Source: CAZMGV01 sp964621525 [NCBI: uncultured bacterium] (lineage in GTDB: Bacteria > JAGRBM01). From it: a DNA stretch of 64,000 bases. Position numbers and translations under genes: made by a program. The stretch spans positions 1-64,000 of the forward strand of contig CAZUMS010000006.1 of the NCBI GenBank assembly GCA_964621525.1. The letters run 5' to 3'. Below are positions 1 through 9,291 of the stretch, piece after piece. How positions within the stretch are numbered: position 1 is the first letter of the stretch; every line of letters begins with the position of its first letter. The notes beneath the pieces were generated by a model. That model made no database searches, was not told the origin of the DNA, and saw only the letters and a program-made list of their open reading frames with translations.

Positions 1-2
1 GG

Positions 3-710
3 GCGGGCTCGAAGATCGTCGTCTCCACCTACAACGAACCGCTCATCACCGCCGAATGGGCGGTTGACGTGTTCAGGGCCGCCCGGAAAAGGGGCCTCGC
101 CACCGGCTTCGTCTCGAACGGCAACGCGACGCCGGAAGTCCTCGACTTCCTGAAACCTTACTGCGACATCTACAAGGTGGACCTCAAGGCCTTTTCGCAG
201 AAAAACTACCGCGAGCTCGGCGCGAAACTCGACCACATCCTGGAGACGATCCAGAACCTCGTGGACCGGGGCTTCTGGGTGGAGATCGTCACGCTGCTCG
301 TGCCGGGCTGGAACGATTCGGACGAGGAGCTGAAAGGCCTGACGAATTTTATCGCCAGCGTTTCGCCGCTCATTCCCTGGCATGTGACGGCATATCACCC
401 CGACTACAAGATGCAGGACCACAGCTATACCGGCCCCACGCATCTCATCCGGGCGGCGGAGATCGCCGTGCAGGCGGGCCTCAAATACATCTATCCCGGC
501 AACCTGCCGGGGAAGGTCGGAAGCTGGGAGGACACCCGTTGCCACCGGTGCGGCGAGACCGCGATCCGCCGGACCGGCTTCAGGGTGCTCGAAAACCGGC
601 TCTCCCCGGACGGCCACTGCCCCTCGTGCAAGGGCCAGGTACCCGGATTCTGGTCGAACGGCCTCGTGCCGGTGAAGGCGCCGCTCTATGGCGCGAAGCT
701 CGCGGGATGA
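3..710 (+). CDS. amrS: AmrS-like radical SAM protein (AmmeMemoRadiSam system), 3' part
   Basis: Only the C-terminal two thirds is in the window; the reading frame is open to base 3, so the Cys cluster that binds the 4Fe-4S/SAM centre lies before the window. Visible family hallmarks in order are STYNEP, VSNGN, VDLKAF, LVPGWND and TAYHPDYKM, followed by a C-terminal CHRC...CPSC pair that AmrS proteins usually have. The family resembles pyruvate formate-lyase activases and is usually found near Memo-like and AMMECR1-like genes; the substrate is not established. No neighbour in the window belongs to that system, so the partners would have to lie upstream. TGA at 708-710. Confidence 0.8.
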   Translation, partial: AGSKIVVSTYNEPLITAEWAVDVFRAARKRGLATGFVSNGNATPEVLDFLKPYCDIYKVDLKAFSQKNYRELGAKLDHILETIQNLVDRGFWVEIVTLLVPGWNDSDEELKGLTNFIASVSPLIPWHVTAYHPDYKMQDHSYTGPTHLIRAAEIAVQAGLKYIYPGNLPGKVGSWEDTRCHRCGETAIRRTGFRVLENRLSPDGHCPSCKGQVPGFWSNGLVPVKAPLYGAKLAG

Positions 711-750
711 GTCCTTTCTTCCCCGCACCCGCGCGGTAAGCTTTCCCCCC

Positions 751-1365
751 ATGGCCGCTTCCGGAAAAAAGTCCGGCTTTCTCCACTGGTTCTGGCGCGT
801 CCGGTACTGGATCACCGTCGTCTGTCTCGTGCTGCTCGGCTCGGGGTTCCTGCTCGTTCTCGCCCTGGGGGACGACGCCCCGGCCTGGAGCCGCCGGCTC
901 ATGGACGGCTACCTGCCGTGGCGGCACCCTGAAACGCGCCTCATCTGGGCCCCGTGGATGGGGGATGACATCGACTGGACGGAGGCCGAACGGGCGCTCT
1001 CGAAACGGATGGGCCCCGTGCCGGGGGCCGTCGAAGAGGGCGTGGAGGAGTTCCGGGCACTCGTCAAAAATGGCCTGGGCAGCGCGAAGGCGGAGGAGCG
1101 CGCTGTTATTGGCGAGAAACGGGATTATCTGCTGGACGTCTACCGCAAGCGGGCCGCCCATGCGGAACAGGCCATCGAGGAGGCCCGCCGCTCCGGGTCG
1201 CGGACGCCGAAGGAGATTGACGCCGCCCGGCGCGGCCTCGAAAAACTCCGGGCCGGCATCCGTTACCTCGAAACCCTGCCCGGAAACCTCACGAGCCTAG
1301 ACGCCCTGGACCCCTCCGAACGCCGGAAGGCGGAAGAAGCCCTCGGGAAGAACCCGTTTGAGTGA
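751..1365 (+). CDS. hypothetical single-pass membrane protein
   Basis: About 204 residues from the ATG at 751, which I prefer over an in-frame start at 688 because the latter would overlap the previous gene and add a non-hydrophobic leader. One membrane helix (about residues 18-40, WITVVCLVLLGSGFLLVLAL) follows a short basic N terminus. The remainder is charged and mostly helical, with a coiled-coil-like stretch rich in Glu/Arg/Ala (about 110-190). No recognised domain. Topology suggests an inner-membrane anchor with the long domain on the periplasmic or cytoplasmic side; the sequence does not decide which. Confidence 0.55.
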   Translation: MAASGKKSGFLHWFWRVRYWITVVCLVLLGSGFLLVLALGDDAPAWSRRLMDGYLPWRHPETRLIWAPWMGDDIDWTEAERALSKRMGPVPGAVEEGVEEFRALVKNGLGSAKAEERAVIGEKRDYLLDVYRKRAAHAEQAIEEARRSGSRTPKEIDAARRGLEKLRAGIRYLETLPGNLTSLDALDPSERRKAEEALGKNPFE

Positions 1366-1455
1366 GGGAGTGCGGGAGGATCAAAACCCCCTGTTTCGAC
1401 AGGAGCCCAAAAGCCGGTTAGCGTTGACGCACCTGTCAGGAGGATCTGCAAGTCC

Positions 1456-2988
1456 ATGGGTATCACGGTCGAAACGACGTACGGAAAGATCGAAGGCGTG
1501 CTGGGAGAGGGAATCTCCATTTTCCGGGGGATTCCGTTCGCGGAGCCGCCGGTGGGGAAGCTGCGCTTCCAGGCGCCGCAGAAACCCAAACCCTGGTCCG
1601 GCGTCCGGGACGCCACGAAGTTCAGCCCGTCGGCCCCGCAGGAACCGATGCTGGGGATGAACGTGGGCCCCATGAGCGAGGACTGTCTCTACCTGAACGT
1701 CTGGACCCCGGCCTCCCGTCCGGATGACGGCAAAAAGCGTCCCGTGCTGTTCTGGATCCACGGCGGCGGCTTCATGGGCGGCTCGGGCTCGCAGGAGATG
1801 TACGAGGCGGCGCACCTCGCCCGAAGCGGGGACGCGGTCGTCGTGACGACGAACTACCGGATCGGGGCCCTGGGGTTCATGTTCCTGGGCGACGCCGTGC
1901 CGGGGATTCCGTCCGTGGCGAACGCGGGACTCCTCGACCAGATCGCCGCGCTCGAATGGACCCGTGACAACATCGCGAAGTTCGGCGGCGATCCCTCGAA
2001 CATCACGATCTTCGGCGAGTCGGCGGGCGGCATGAGCGTGTCGGTGCTGCTCGGACTGCCGAAGGCGAAGGGCCTGTTCCACAAGGCGGTTCCCCAGAGC
2101 GGCGCCACCCACCACGCCTGCACTCGGGCCGATGCCACGCGCGTCGCGCAGAAGTTCCTGGAGGAAGCGGGCATCGGTGCGGGCCAGACGGACAAGCTCT
2201 ACGCCCTCACGGCGGACCAGATTCGCGAGATCCAGAAGCGGGCGCTCAGGATCACGATCAACCGGGACGTGAAGGAGCGGCTCCCGCTCGCCGGCATGGT
2301 GTTCGTCCCCGTGGTGGACGGCTCGGTGCTGCCCGAACAGCCGCTGGAGGCGATCCGGGGCGGCCTGTCGGGAGAGATCCCGGTGATGACCGGCACGAAC
2401 CTCGACGAATGGGCCATGTTCCTCCTGTTCACCGAGATGAAACTGAAGAACATGGACGACGCGAAGCTCCTCGAGATCGTCCAGAAGCGGCTCGGCAATA
2501 CGACGCCCGAGGTGGCCGCGCAGGCGGTCGAGGTCTACCGGAAGAACCGCCCCGGAGCGAAGCCTGTCGACATCTACTGCGCCATCGAGTCGGACCGGAT
2601 CTTCCGGATTCCGGCGATCCGCCTCGTGGAAGCCCAGTCCAGGCGCCAGAAGGCGACCTACCTGTATCTCTTCACCTGGGCGTCGCCGATGATGAACGGC
2701 GCGCTGAAGAGCTGTCACGCGCTCGAGATCCCGTTCCTGTTCGGCAACACGGACTCCGGCTTCGGCAAGCTGTTCACGGGCGGCGGCGAGGGGACGAAGC
2801 CGCTGTCGAAAGCGATCCAGAGCACCTGGCACGCCTTCGCGAAAACGGGCAGGCCCGACAACCCCGCGATCCCCGCCTGGCCCGCCTACGACACGGGCCG
2901 CCGCCCCACGCTGGAGCTCGGCGAGCAGATCCGCGTGCTCGACGACCCCCTGAGCGAGGAACGCAGGTTCTGGGACGGGATCCTGTAA
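1456..2988 (+). CDS. type B carboxylesterase
   Basis: 510-residue alpha/beta hydrolase of the carboxylesterase type B family, hydrolysing carboxylic esters. The oxyanion-hole segment WIHGGGFMGGSG (about 97-108), the nucleophile elbow FGESAGGMS (about 183-191), the acidic residue in GTNLDEW, and the catalytic His in KSCHALEIPF (about 420-430) are all present, so it should be active. The family's opening pattern is at the N terminus (TTYGKIEGV, FRGIPFAEPPVG). No signal peptide is evident, so a cytoplasmic enzyme is likely. A weak purine-rich ribosome site (AGGAGG, 1438-1443) lies upstream of the ATG. The natural substrate cannot be read from sequence. Confidence 0.92.
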   Translation: MGITVETTYGKIEGVLGEGISIFRGIPFAEPPVGKLRFQAPQKPKPWSGVRDATKFSPSAPQEPMLGMNVGPMSEDCLYLNVWTPASRPDDGKKRPVLFWIHGGGFMGGSGSQEMYEAAHLARSGDAVVVTTNYRIGALGFMFLGDAVPGIPSVANAGLLDQIAALEWTRDNIAKFGGDPSNITIFGESAGGMSVSVLLGLPKAKGLFHKAVPQSGATHHACTRADATRVAQKFLEEAGIGAGQTDKLYALTADQIREIQKRALRITINRDVKERLPLAGMVFVPVVDGSVLPEQPLEAIRGGLSGEIPVMTGTNLDEWAMFLLFTEMKLKNMDDAKLLEIVQKRLGNTTPEVAAQAVEVYRKNRPGAKPVDIYCAIESDRIFRIPAIRLVEAQSRRQKATYLYLFTWASPMMNGALKSCHALEIPFLFGNTDSGFGKLFTGGGEGTKPLSKAIQSTWHAFAKTGRPDNPAIPAWPAYDTGRRPTLELGEQIRVLDDPLSEERRFWDGIL

Positions 2989-4802
2989 CGGACTCCGGCG
3001 GAAAAGCGGCCCTCCGGCGCGAGCGGTTTCTCGCCCCCGCGGCGGCCGCCCTGGCGGCGGTTCTGTTCTCGTGGCCGCTCGCGGCGAACCTCGGCGGCGG
3101 AATCCCCGCGCGCAGCGACGACCTGCACAACTTCTACACTGTCGCCTGGCTGCTGCACGCCTTCGCGGAGGGCCTGCCCGCCGGGGCGATGAACCACTTC
3201 GGCGGGAACCTCCAGTCCCTCTACCTGTCGGAGCAGTTTACGGTGCCGGCAATCCTCTGCGGCCTGCTTCGGGGCGCGGGTTTCTCCCTCGAAGCCTCAT
3301 ACAACCTCCTTTATCTTCTGTTCGGCTGGCTGAACCTGTGGTGCGCCTACGCGCTCGCCCGAAGGCTCCGGCTTTCGCCGTCCTATGCCGCCGCAAGCGC
3401 CCTTGCGTTCGCGTACGGGCCGTTCGCCGTCTCGGACCCCCATCAGGTGATGATCCGGATGCCGGTGTTCACGCTGCCGCTGCTCCTCATCGCCTACGAC
3501 AGCCTCCGGCGCGAAGCGTCCGCGAAAACCGGCCTCGCTTTCGGGGCCGTGCTGCTTCTCCAGATGCTGCTCCCGCTCGGCTACTCGCTCATGGCGGGGC
3601 TCGCGCTGCTTCTCGTGTTCGCCGCCGGTATCCCCGGGGAACGGGCCTTCTACCGGACCGCCGCCGTCTCCGTACTCCCGGCGGCTGTCACCGGCACCGT
3701 CATTTACCTGCACTACCGGGCGGGGTTCTCGGCCCTCGGAATCCGGCCCCTGCCGTTCGAGTCCGCCGACCGGATGCCGCAGGGCCTTGCCTGGTATCCG
3801 CTGCTGCCGGGACTTTCCGTGACGCTCGCCGCCGCCCTGGCGCTCGGGTTCCGGTTCGGACCGAAGGGCGCCCGCCTCGCCGGACTTCCGCTCCGCGTCC
3901 TCGCCGCAATGGCGCTGCTGGCGGCGCTGGGGCTTGTCCGGTTCGCCGCGACGCCCGAAGACCTCCGCACGCTCTCCCTGTTCCGGCCGGAGCTCGTCTG
4001 GCCGGGCATCGCCCTCTGGGGCGTATTGGGGCTTGTGCTGCTCGGGCTGGACCGCCTTTGGCCCGCCGGCCCGGAAATCTCCGCAGGTCTTGAACGGGGC
4101 TTTGTTGCGGTCGCCGCCGCCGGATTCGCCCTGATGCTGAACCACATCGTGTCCGTGGGCGGCCGGGATATCGCCTTCGGTCCGCTCGTGGGCTGGCAGA
4201 CGTTTCTTCCGCCGCTCGGCGAGATGCGCGGCCCGCCGAGATTCGGTCTGCTCATGGCGCTCGCCCTTCCGCCGCTCGCCTTCGGATGGCTGGACCGGAA
4301 ACTGTCCGGGTCGAGGTTCGCCCCCTACGCCGCCGCTGCCGTGCTCACGCTAACGGCGGCCGAGGCCCTGCCCTCGCTCCAGCGTTACCGGATCTACGGA
4401 ACCAGCGGCAGATTGGCCGCGCAGCGGCTTCCTGAAATTTACGAACACCTCCGCCGGCTTCCACAGGGCCTCGTCATCGAGCTGCCCGTGGACCGGCCGG
4501 ATATAGGCGGGGCAGGAGCCCGGGCGGCTTTCTACTCCACGACAAACTGGTTCCCGCTCGCAAACGGCTACTCGAGCTACTTCCCGCCGGGCTTTACCGG
4601 CCGCATTGCCGCGCTCGGCAGGCTCACGCCGGGCCTCAAAGACCGCCTGGGCTCCGCCGGGGTCCGGTACGCGGTCATACACGCCGACGCATTGACGGAA
4701 GCCGAACGGACGCTCGTGGAAACCGAGTTCGGGGAACGTGGAGTGGACAGGTTCAGGACTGCAGGTCCCGCCGGAGACTGGCTCGGGAAACCCCGCCCCT
4801 GA
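2970..4802 (+). CDS. large polytopic membrane protein (GT-C/YfhO-like architecture)
   Basis: About 610 residues with at least ten hydrophobic helices. The N-terminal helix (FLAPAAAALAAVLFSWPLAA) is followed by an acidic external-loop motif (ARSDDLHNFYTVAWLL), an arrangement seen in GT-C-fold glycosyltransferases and YfhO-like proteins. Near the end is a soluble-looking stretch with IELPVDRPDIGG and WFPLANGYSSYFPPGF. The start is uncertain: the frame is open far upstream inside the esterase gene, but between 2940 and the ATG at 3189 no ATG, GTG or TTG exists, and the ATG would remove the first helix. I place the start at a CTG (2970) preceded by a GAGG-like site. This would overlap the esterase by 19 nt. 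Function unproven; a role in cell-surface polymer glycosylation is inference. Confidence 0.65.
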   Translation: MGRDPVTDSGGKAALRRERFLAPAAAALAAVLFSWPLAANLGGGIPARSDDLHNFYTVAWLLHAFAEGLPAGAMNHFGGNLQSLYLSEQFTVPAILCGLLRGAGFSLEASYNLLYLLFGWLNLWCAYALARRLRLSPSYAAASALAFAYGPFAVSDPHQVMIRMPVFTLPLLLIAYDSLRREASAKTGLAFGAVLLLQMLLPLGYSLMAGLALLLVFAAGIPGERAFYRTAAVSVLPAAVTGTVIYLHYRAGFSALGIRPLPFESADRMPQGLAWYPLLPGLSVTLAAALALGFRFGPKGARLAGLPLRVLAAMALLAALGLVRFAATPEDLRTLSLFRPELVWPGIALWGVLGLVLLGLDRLWPAGPEISAGLERGFVAVAAAGFALMLNHIVSVGGRDIAFGPLVGWQTFLPPLGEMRGPPRFGLLMALALPPLAFGWLDRKLSGSRFAPYAAAAVLTLTAAEALPSLQRYRIYGTSGRLAAQRLPEIYEHLRRLPQGLVIELPVDRPDIGGAGARAAFYSTTNWFPLANGYSSYFPPGFTGRIAALGRLTPGLKDRLGSAGVRYAVIHADALTEAERTLVETEFGERGVDRFRTAGPAGDWLGKPRP

Positions 4803-4858
4803 CCCCTGCCTTCTGCCCTGTTGCCAGCGGGAGTTCGGGCAACTAAAAAACTGCTTTC

Positions 4859-6088
4859 ATGCCGCCCGTCTCCGACCAGCCCCTGCCGCCGCTCAGCCAG
4901 CGGGATCTTTCCCGGCTCATCCAGTCCGTCGTCCAGGCGGACCAGGTGGTCTGCTACCGTGCGGTCCAGGTGGGGGAGCAGTTCAACCTGATCGCCTCCG
5001 CCAGCTTCCCCGACAACCCGGCCATCACCTCCCACCCGGTCGCCGTCCAGTCCTCCAGCACGCTCGGGAAGTTCATGTCCGCGGCTCCGGGGGTGCACGA
5101 ACTCATCGACCCCCTGCTGCTCGCTTCTTCGCGGGAGATGAAGCTCCAGGACGCCCTGCGCCAGTTCAGAAGCGGCGTCGTCCTCAGCCTGCCCGCCGGC
5201 GAAGGGGCGAAGACCTGCTTCCTGCTTCTCTTCAAGACCGAGCGCGCCGCCCAGACGGCCTCGCTCTCCAGCCTCCGGGAGCTGCTGGCCCGCTGCGACG
5301 GCAGCGTCCGTCCGGCGGCGGCCGAATCCGGCGGCAGCACGCCGGACGCCGAAGTGGCGAAGCTGCGCGAGGACCTCACGGAGCTCCAGCGGCTGAACCG
5401 GGGGCAGCTCGAGTTCATCGCCGGGCTCGGCCACGAGCTCAAGACGCCGCTCAACTCCATCATCGGCTTCGGCTCCCTGCTCGAGAAACAGGTCCTCGAC
5501 GAGGAACTGTCCGAGGAAGTCGACATGATCATGGTGAGCGCCAACAAGCTGCTGGAGCTCATCGAGGACCTCATCGATTCCTACAAGGCGGCCGCCGGCA
5601 AACTGATGCTCCACCGTTCGGTGGACGACCTGAACGGCGTCCTCATGGGTTCGGTCGAGTCGGCCCGCGTGATCGCTGACGAAAAGGGCATCACGCTCCG
5701 CATCTATCTCGCGGCGCAGATCCCGAAGTTCCCCTTCGACAAGAAGCGCGTGCAGCAGGTGATGAACAACCTGCTCGGCAACGCCCTCAAGTTCGTCCCC
5801 TCCGGGGGCGAGATCATCGTCCGCTCGATGCTCCAGGGCGACTTCGCCCGCGTGACCGTGACGGACACCGGCCAGGGTATCCCCGCCTCCTCCATCGAGT
5901 CGATCTTCCAGCGGTTCAAGCAGCTGGACGGCGCCGAGGACCGCGACCACCACTCGGCCGGCATGGGCCTCGCCCTCAGCAAGGATTTCATCGAGATGCA
6001 CGGCGGCAAGATCAAGGTGTCTTCCGACGTGGGCCGCGGGTCGGTGTTCGACTTCACGCTGCCGATCAACGTCCAGGTGGACGAATAG
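4859..6088 (+). CDS. cytoplasmic sensor histidine kinase
   Basis: 409 residues without membrane helices. Residues about 1-160 form a GAF-like sensory region of unknown ligand, then a short coiled coil (AKLREDLTELQRL), the HisKA dimerisation helix with the phospho-acceptor in GHELKTPLNSIIGFG (about 195), and a HATPase_c domain with N box NNLLGNALKF, G1 box DTGQGIP and G2 box GMGLALSKDF. All kinase motifs are intact. No response regulator gene is adjacent, so it is an orphan kinase. It lies just ahead of the carbamoyltransferase gene (46-nt gap), but co-regulation is not shown by the sequence. Confidence 0.9.
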   Translation: MPPVSDQPLPPLSQRDLSRLIQSVVQADQVVCYRAVQVGEQFNLIASASFPDNPAITSHPVAVQSSSTLGKFMSAAPGVHELIDPLLLASSREMKLQDALRQFRSGVVLSLPAGEGAKTCFLLLFKTERAAQTASLSSLRELLARCDGSVRPAAAESGGSTPDAEVAKLREDLTELQRLNRGQLEFIAGLGHELKTPLNSIIGFGSLLEKQVLDEELSEEVDMIMVSANKLLELIEDLIDSYKAAAGKLMLHRSVDDLNGVLMGSVESARVIADEKGITLRIYLAAQIPKFPFDKKRVQQVMNNLLGNALKFVPSGGEIIVRSMLQGDFARVTVTDTGQGIPASSIESIFQRFKQLDGAEDRDHHSAGMGLALSKDFIEMHGGKIKVSSDVGRGSVFDFTLPINVQVDE

Positions 6089-6134
6089 CCCTGTTTCAGC
6101 CGCCCCCGGGCCCGTCTATACTCGCCTCACAGGC

Positions 6135-7775
6135 GTGAAAATCCTCGGACTCACCTCTCCCGTCTCGTTCAACTCGGCCGCGGCTGCCGCCGTGGACGGC
6201 CGGCTCGTCGCTGCCGTCGAGGAAGAACGGTTCATCCATTTCAAGCACGCGCCGAGGGTGCTCCCCAGGGCGTCGGTCGATTACTGCCTGAAAACGGCCG
6301 GAGCCACGCTGGACACCCTGGACTGCATCGCCATCGGCAACGAGACGCCCGGCGAGCACTTTACCGGGGTGCTGAAGGCCCTGCTGCGCGGCGAGATCGA
6401 GGCGACGGCCGCGTCGGCGGAACAGGAGGTCGCCTTCTGGACGACCCACCTGTTCGGCATGCGGAACGTGAAGGGAACGTTCGTCCCGGACAAGAAAAAG
6501 CTCCGTTACTACCCGCACCATCTCTCCCATGCCGCATCGGCGTTCTACTGCTCGGGCTTCGAGAAGGCGGCGGTCCTCACGCTCGACGGACGCGGGGGCT
6601 ACGAGAGCGGGCTTCTCGCCGAGGGTGACGGGGCCGATATCCGGCCTCTCGCCCACATCCCCGTGCGCCAGAGCTGGGGCCTTTACTACGAGCTGTTCAC
6701 CAAGGCGCTCGGGTTCCGGCACCACAGCGAAGAGGGCAAGGTGATGGGGCTCGCGGCCTACGGGGAGCCGTCGCTGCTGCCCTTCGTGGACCTGAAGGGC
6801 GAACTCCCGCGTATCGACAACGCCGCCATGGCCGCCTTCTTCCGGGGCCTCGCCTGGAGAAAGCCCGGCGACGAAATCACTCAAAGTCACAAGGACCTCG
6901 CCGCCGCCTGCCAGCACACGCTGGAGGAAGCCGGGCTGAAGATCGCCCGCTGGGTGCTGGGGAAGACGGGTGCAAAAAACCTCTGTCTCGCGGGCGGCGT
7001 CGCCCTGAACTGCTCCATGAACGGCCGCCTGTGGCGGGACCTTCCGCTGGACGGCATTTTTGTCCAGCCGGCGTCCTCCGATTCGGGCACCGCCATCGGG
7101 GCGGCGCTGCTGGCCCACCGGGAGCTCACCGGCGAGCGGCCGCCCTTCGAGATGCGCCACGCCTACTGGGGCCCCGGCTACGCGGACGCCGAGATCCTGG
7201 ATGCCATCCAGAAGAGCAAGACCGCCCGATGGCACCGCTCCGACAACATCGCCGCCGAGACGGCGAAGCTGATCTCCGAAGGAAAAATCATCGCCTGGGT
7301 GCAGGGACGCATGGAGATCGGGCCGAGGGCGCTCGGCGCGCGGTCGATCCTCGCCGACCCCCGGCGGGTGGAAATGAAGGACATCGTAAACCGGCAGGTG
7401 AAGTGGCGGGAGCCCTGGCGCCCCTTCGCCCCGAGCATCCAGGAAGAGCGGGTGGCGGACTACGTGTCCCACCCGGTCTGGTCGCCGTTCATGATCGTCG
7501 CGTTTCATTCACTGCCGGAGGCGCGGAACCGGATTCCGGCGGCCATCCATGTGGACGGCACGGCCCGAGTCCAGACCGTCTCGAAGGCGACGAACCCCGT
7601 TTACTGGGATCTTCTGGAGGAGTTCAGGAAGCTCACGGGCGAGGCCGTGGTGCTCAACACCAGCTTCAACGTGAAGGGCCAGCCCATCGTGAACACCCCG
7701 CTGGAAGCCATCTCGACGCTCTACTCCTGCGGTCTCGACGGCCTCGCCATCGGCAACTACCTGATCCTGAAGTAG
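6135..7775 (+). CDS. carbamoyltransferase, NodU/CmcH family
   Basis: 546 residues, GTG start. NodU/CmcH/TobZ enzymes transfer a carbamoyl group from carbamoyl phosphate via carbamoyl-AMP to a sugar or antibiotic hydroxyl. Seen here: the ASKHA-type N-terminal fold with VEEERF and FKHAP, the metal-site motif HHLSHAASAFYCSGF, TLDGRGGYESG, SEEGKVMGLAAYG, CLAGGVALNCSMNG, the DSGTAIGAALLA loop, and the C-terminal YrdC-like linker MEIGPRALGARSILADPR and VLNTSFNVKGQPI. The usual HDS(A/S)A motif near the N terminus is SFNSAA here, so the His/Asp pair is missing. It heads a compact run with the flippase (7-nt gap) and glycosyltransferase, suggesting carbamoylation of a surface glycan. Confidence 0.9.
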   Translation: MKILGLTSPVSFNSAAAAAVDGRLVAAVEEERFIHFKHAPRVLPRASVDYCLKTAGATLDTLDCIAIGNETPGEHFTGVLKALLRGEIEATAASAEQEVAFWTTHLFGMRNVKGTFVPDKKKLRYYPHHLSHAASAFYCSGFEKAAVLTLDGRGGYESGLLAEGDGADIRPLAHIPVRQSWGLYYELFTKALGFRHHSEEGKVMGLAAYGEPSLLPFVDLKGELPRIDNAAMAAFFRGLAWRKPGDEITQSHKDLAAACQHTLEEAGLKIARWVLGKTGAKNLCLAGGVALNCSMNGRLWRDLPLDGIFVQPASSDSGTAIGAALLAHRELTGERPPFEMRHAYWGPGYADAEILDAIQKSKTARWHRSDNIAAETAKLISEGKIIAWVQGRMEIGPRALGARSILADPRRVEMKDIVNRQVKWREPWRPFAPSIQEERVADYVSHPVWSPFMIVAFHSLPEARNRIPAAIHVDGTARVQTVSKATNPVYWDLLEEFRKLTGEAVVLNTSFNVKGQPIVNTPLEAISTLYSCGLDGLAIGNYLILK

Positions 7776-7782
7776 GCCGACC

Positions 7783-9291
7783 GTGAGCCGTTACCTCCTG
7801 CTGTCGCTGCTCACGCTGATCGAGCAGTTCGCGGCGCTTGCCGTGCAGTTTTTCATCGCCCGCCGGTTCGGGGCCCACGGCGAAGTGGACGCCTGGATCG
7901 TCGGGGCGTCGCTCCCGGCGCTCGTATCCGCGGTGGGCGGTTCGGTGGGCGGACAGCTCGTGATGCCGCTGCTCGCGAAAGCCCGTGGGGAACGCGGGGA
8001 GGCCGGCTTCCACGCCGAACTCGCCGGGTTCCTCAACCTCTTTTTCTGGACCGCCTGCGGAATCGCCCTCGTGTTCGCCGCTCTCTCCGGTTTCTGGACC
8101 GGACTCCTCGCCCCCGGCCTCGCCGGAGGCACGAAAAACGTCGCCGCCTGGTACCTCGCCGTCCTTTCGGCCGGGCTCGTGCCGGGGCTCGCCGGGCTGC
8201 TCTACTCGCAGGCGGCGCAGGCTTCGGGGAAATACGTCTACATCCCGCTGCTCGGCCTCGCCTCGGCGCTCGTTCCGCTCGGAGCCGTGCTGATCGCTCC
8301 GGCGGGCATGGAGCTTCGCTGGATGGCCGCTGCGCAGGTGATTGCCGCCCTCGTCTCGGCCCTGTTCGCGAACCTGCTCGGCGTCCGGTCCCGGTGGTTG
8401 CCGTCACTGAAGTTTTCCGCCGGTACGGGCGAGCTTCTTCGCCGGGCGGTTCCGGCACTTCTCATTGTCTCTGCCGCCCGGCTGAATCACACGGTGGACA
8501 ATTTCTTCGCCTCGTTCCTGCCGGAGGGCGAGCTCTCCGTCCTTGGCTATGCCGTACGGGCGACGTCGATCCTCCAGGCCGCTCTCGCCGCACCGGTCAT
8601 CTCCGTCGTCTTCTCGAATCTCTCGGTACTGGCGGCAAAAAATGACTGGCCGGCGTTCGCAAGCGAAGCGTCCGCTTCGGGGCGTAGGTCGGTGTTCCTC
8701 TCCGTGGGGTTCGCCGCCGTGATCGCCGGGCTGGCGCCCCGGCTCTCCACCCTGCTCTTCGGGTTCGGCGTGGAGCAGTCGGCCCACCTCGCCCGCTGCT
8801 TCGTGGCTCTTTCGGGGATCGTCGCCTTCGCCGCCTGGGGGAGCCTCCTCACCCGCGTCTGTTTCGCCGCCCGGATGGACCGTATCGCCGTCATCTTTCT
8901 CGGCATCGTGCCGCTTCTGCTCAATATCCTGCTCGACTGGCTGCTCGTGGACCGGTACGGCGTCACAGGGCTCGCCGCCGTCACGAGCCTGAACGCCCTT
9001 ATCGGCCTCCCCGTCGTGGACGCCGTGCTCCGCCGTGAAGGCCGCATCTCGGGCCCGTTTTACGGCGCCCTGCTCCGGTCGGCCGCCTGCGCCCTGGCTG
9101 CCGGATTGCTGCTCTGGAACCTGCCGCCCCTGTTCGGCCGGGATACGCTGTCGCTGGCCGCCGAGACCGCGCTCCTTGGATTCTGCGGTCTCGCCGCGTA
9201 CAGCCTGCTGACGCTCGTGCTGGGCGAGACGGCGCTCCGGGAGCTGTGGCGCGAGCTCAGGCCCGGAGGTGAAAGGGAACCGGCGGTTTGA
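7783..9291 (+). CDS. MurJ/MviN-like lipid-linked glycan flippase
   Basis: 502 residues, GTG start, with about 12-14 hydrophobic helices spread evenly, the topology of the MOP superfamily (MurJ/Wzx). N-terminal features fit MviN-type proteins: the first helix pair, FFIARRFGAHGEVDAWIVG, and VGGQLVMPLLAKARGE; LLVDRYGVTGLAAVTS occurs in a late helix as in MurJ. It should move an undecaprenyl-linked sugar across the inner membrane. Because it sits between a carbamoyltransferase and a glycosyltransferase rather than in a cell-wall cluster, a Wzx-like role in polysaccharide export is as plausible as lipid II flipping. Its 3' end overlaps the next start (TTGA, 9288-9291). Confidence 0.85.
   Translation: MSRYLLLSLLTLIEQFAALAVQFFIARRFGAHGEVDAWIVGASLPALVSAVGGSVGGQLVMPLLAKARGERGEAGFHAELAGFLNLFFWTACGIALVFAALSGFWTGLLAPGLAGGTKNVAAWYLAVLSAGLVPGLAGLLYSQAAQASGKYVYIPLLGLASALVPLGAVLIAPAGMELRWMAAAQVIAALVSALFANLLGVRSRWLPSLKFSAGTGELLRRAVPALLIVSAARLNHTVDNFFASFLPEGELSVLGYAVRATSILQAALAAPVISVVFSNLSVLAAKNDWPAFASEASASGRRSVFLSVGFAAVIAGLAPRLSTLLFGFGVEQSAHLARCFVALSGIVAFAAWGSLLTRVCFAARMDRIAVIFLGIVPLLLNILLDWLLVDRYGVTGLAAVTSLNALIGLPVVDAVLRREGRISGPFYGALLRSAACALAAGLLLWNLPPLFGRDTLSLAAETALLGFCGLAAYSLLTLVLGETALRELWRELRPGGEREPAV

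Noticed and set aside
1456-4802. Fusion of esterase and membrane protein by frameshift
   Set aside because: The esterase ends naturally at its normal length, and the membrane protein frame has its own N-terminal helix.
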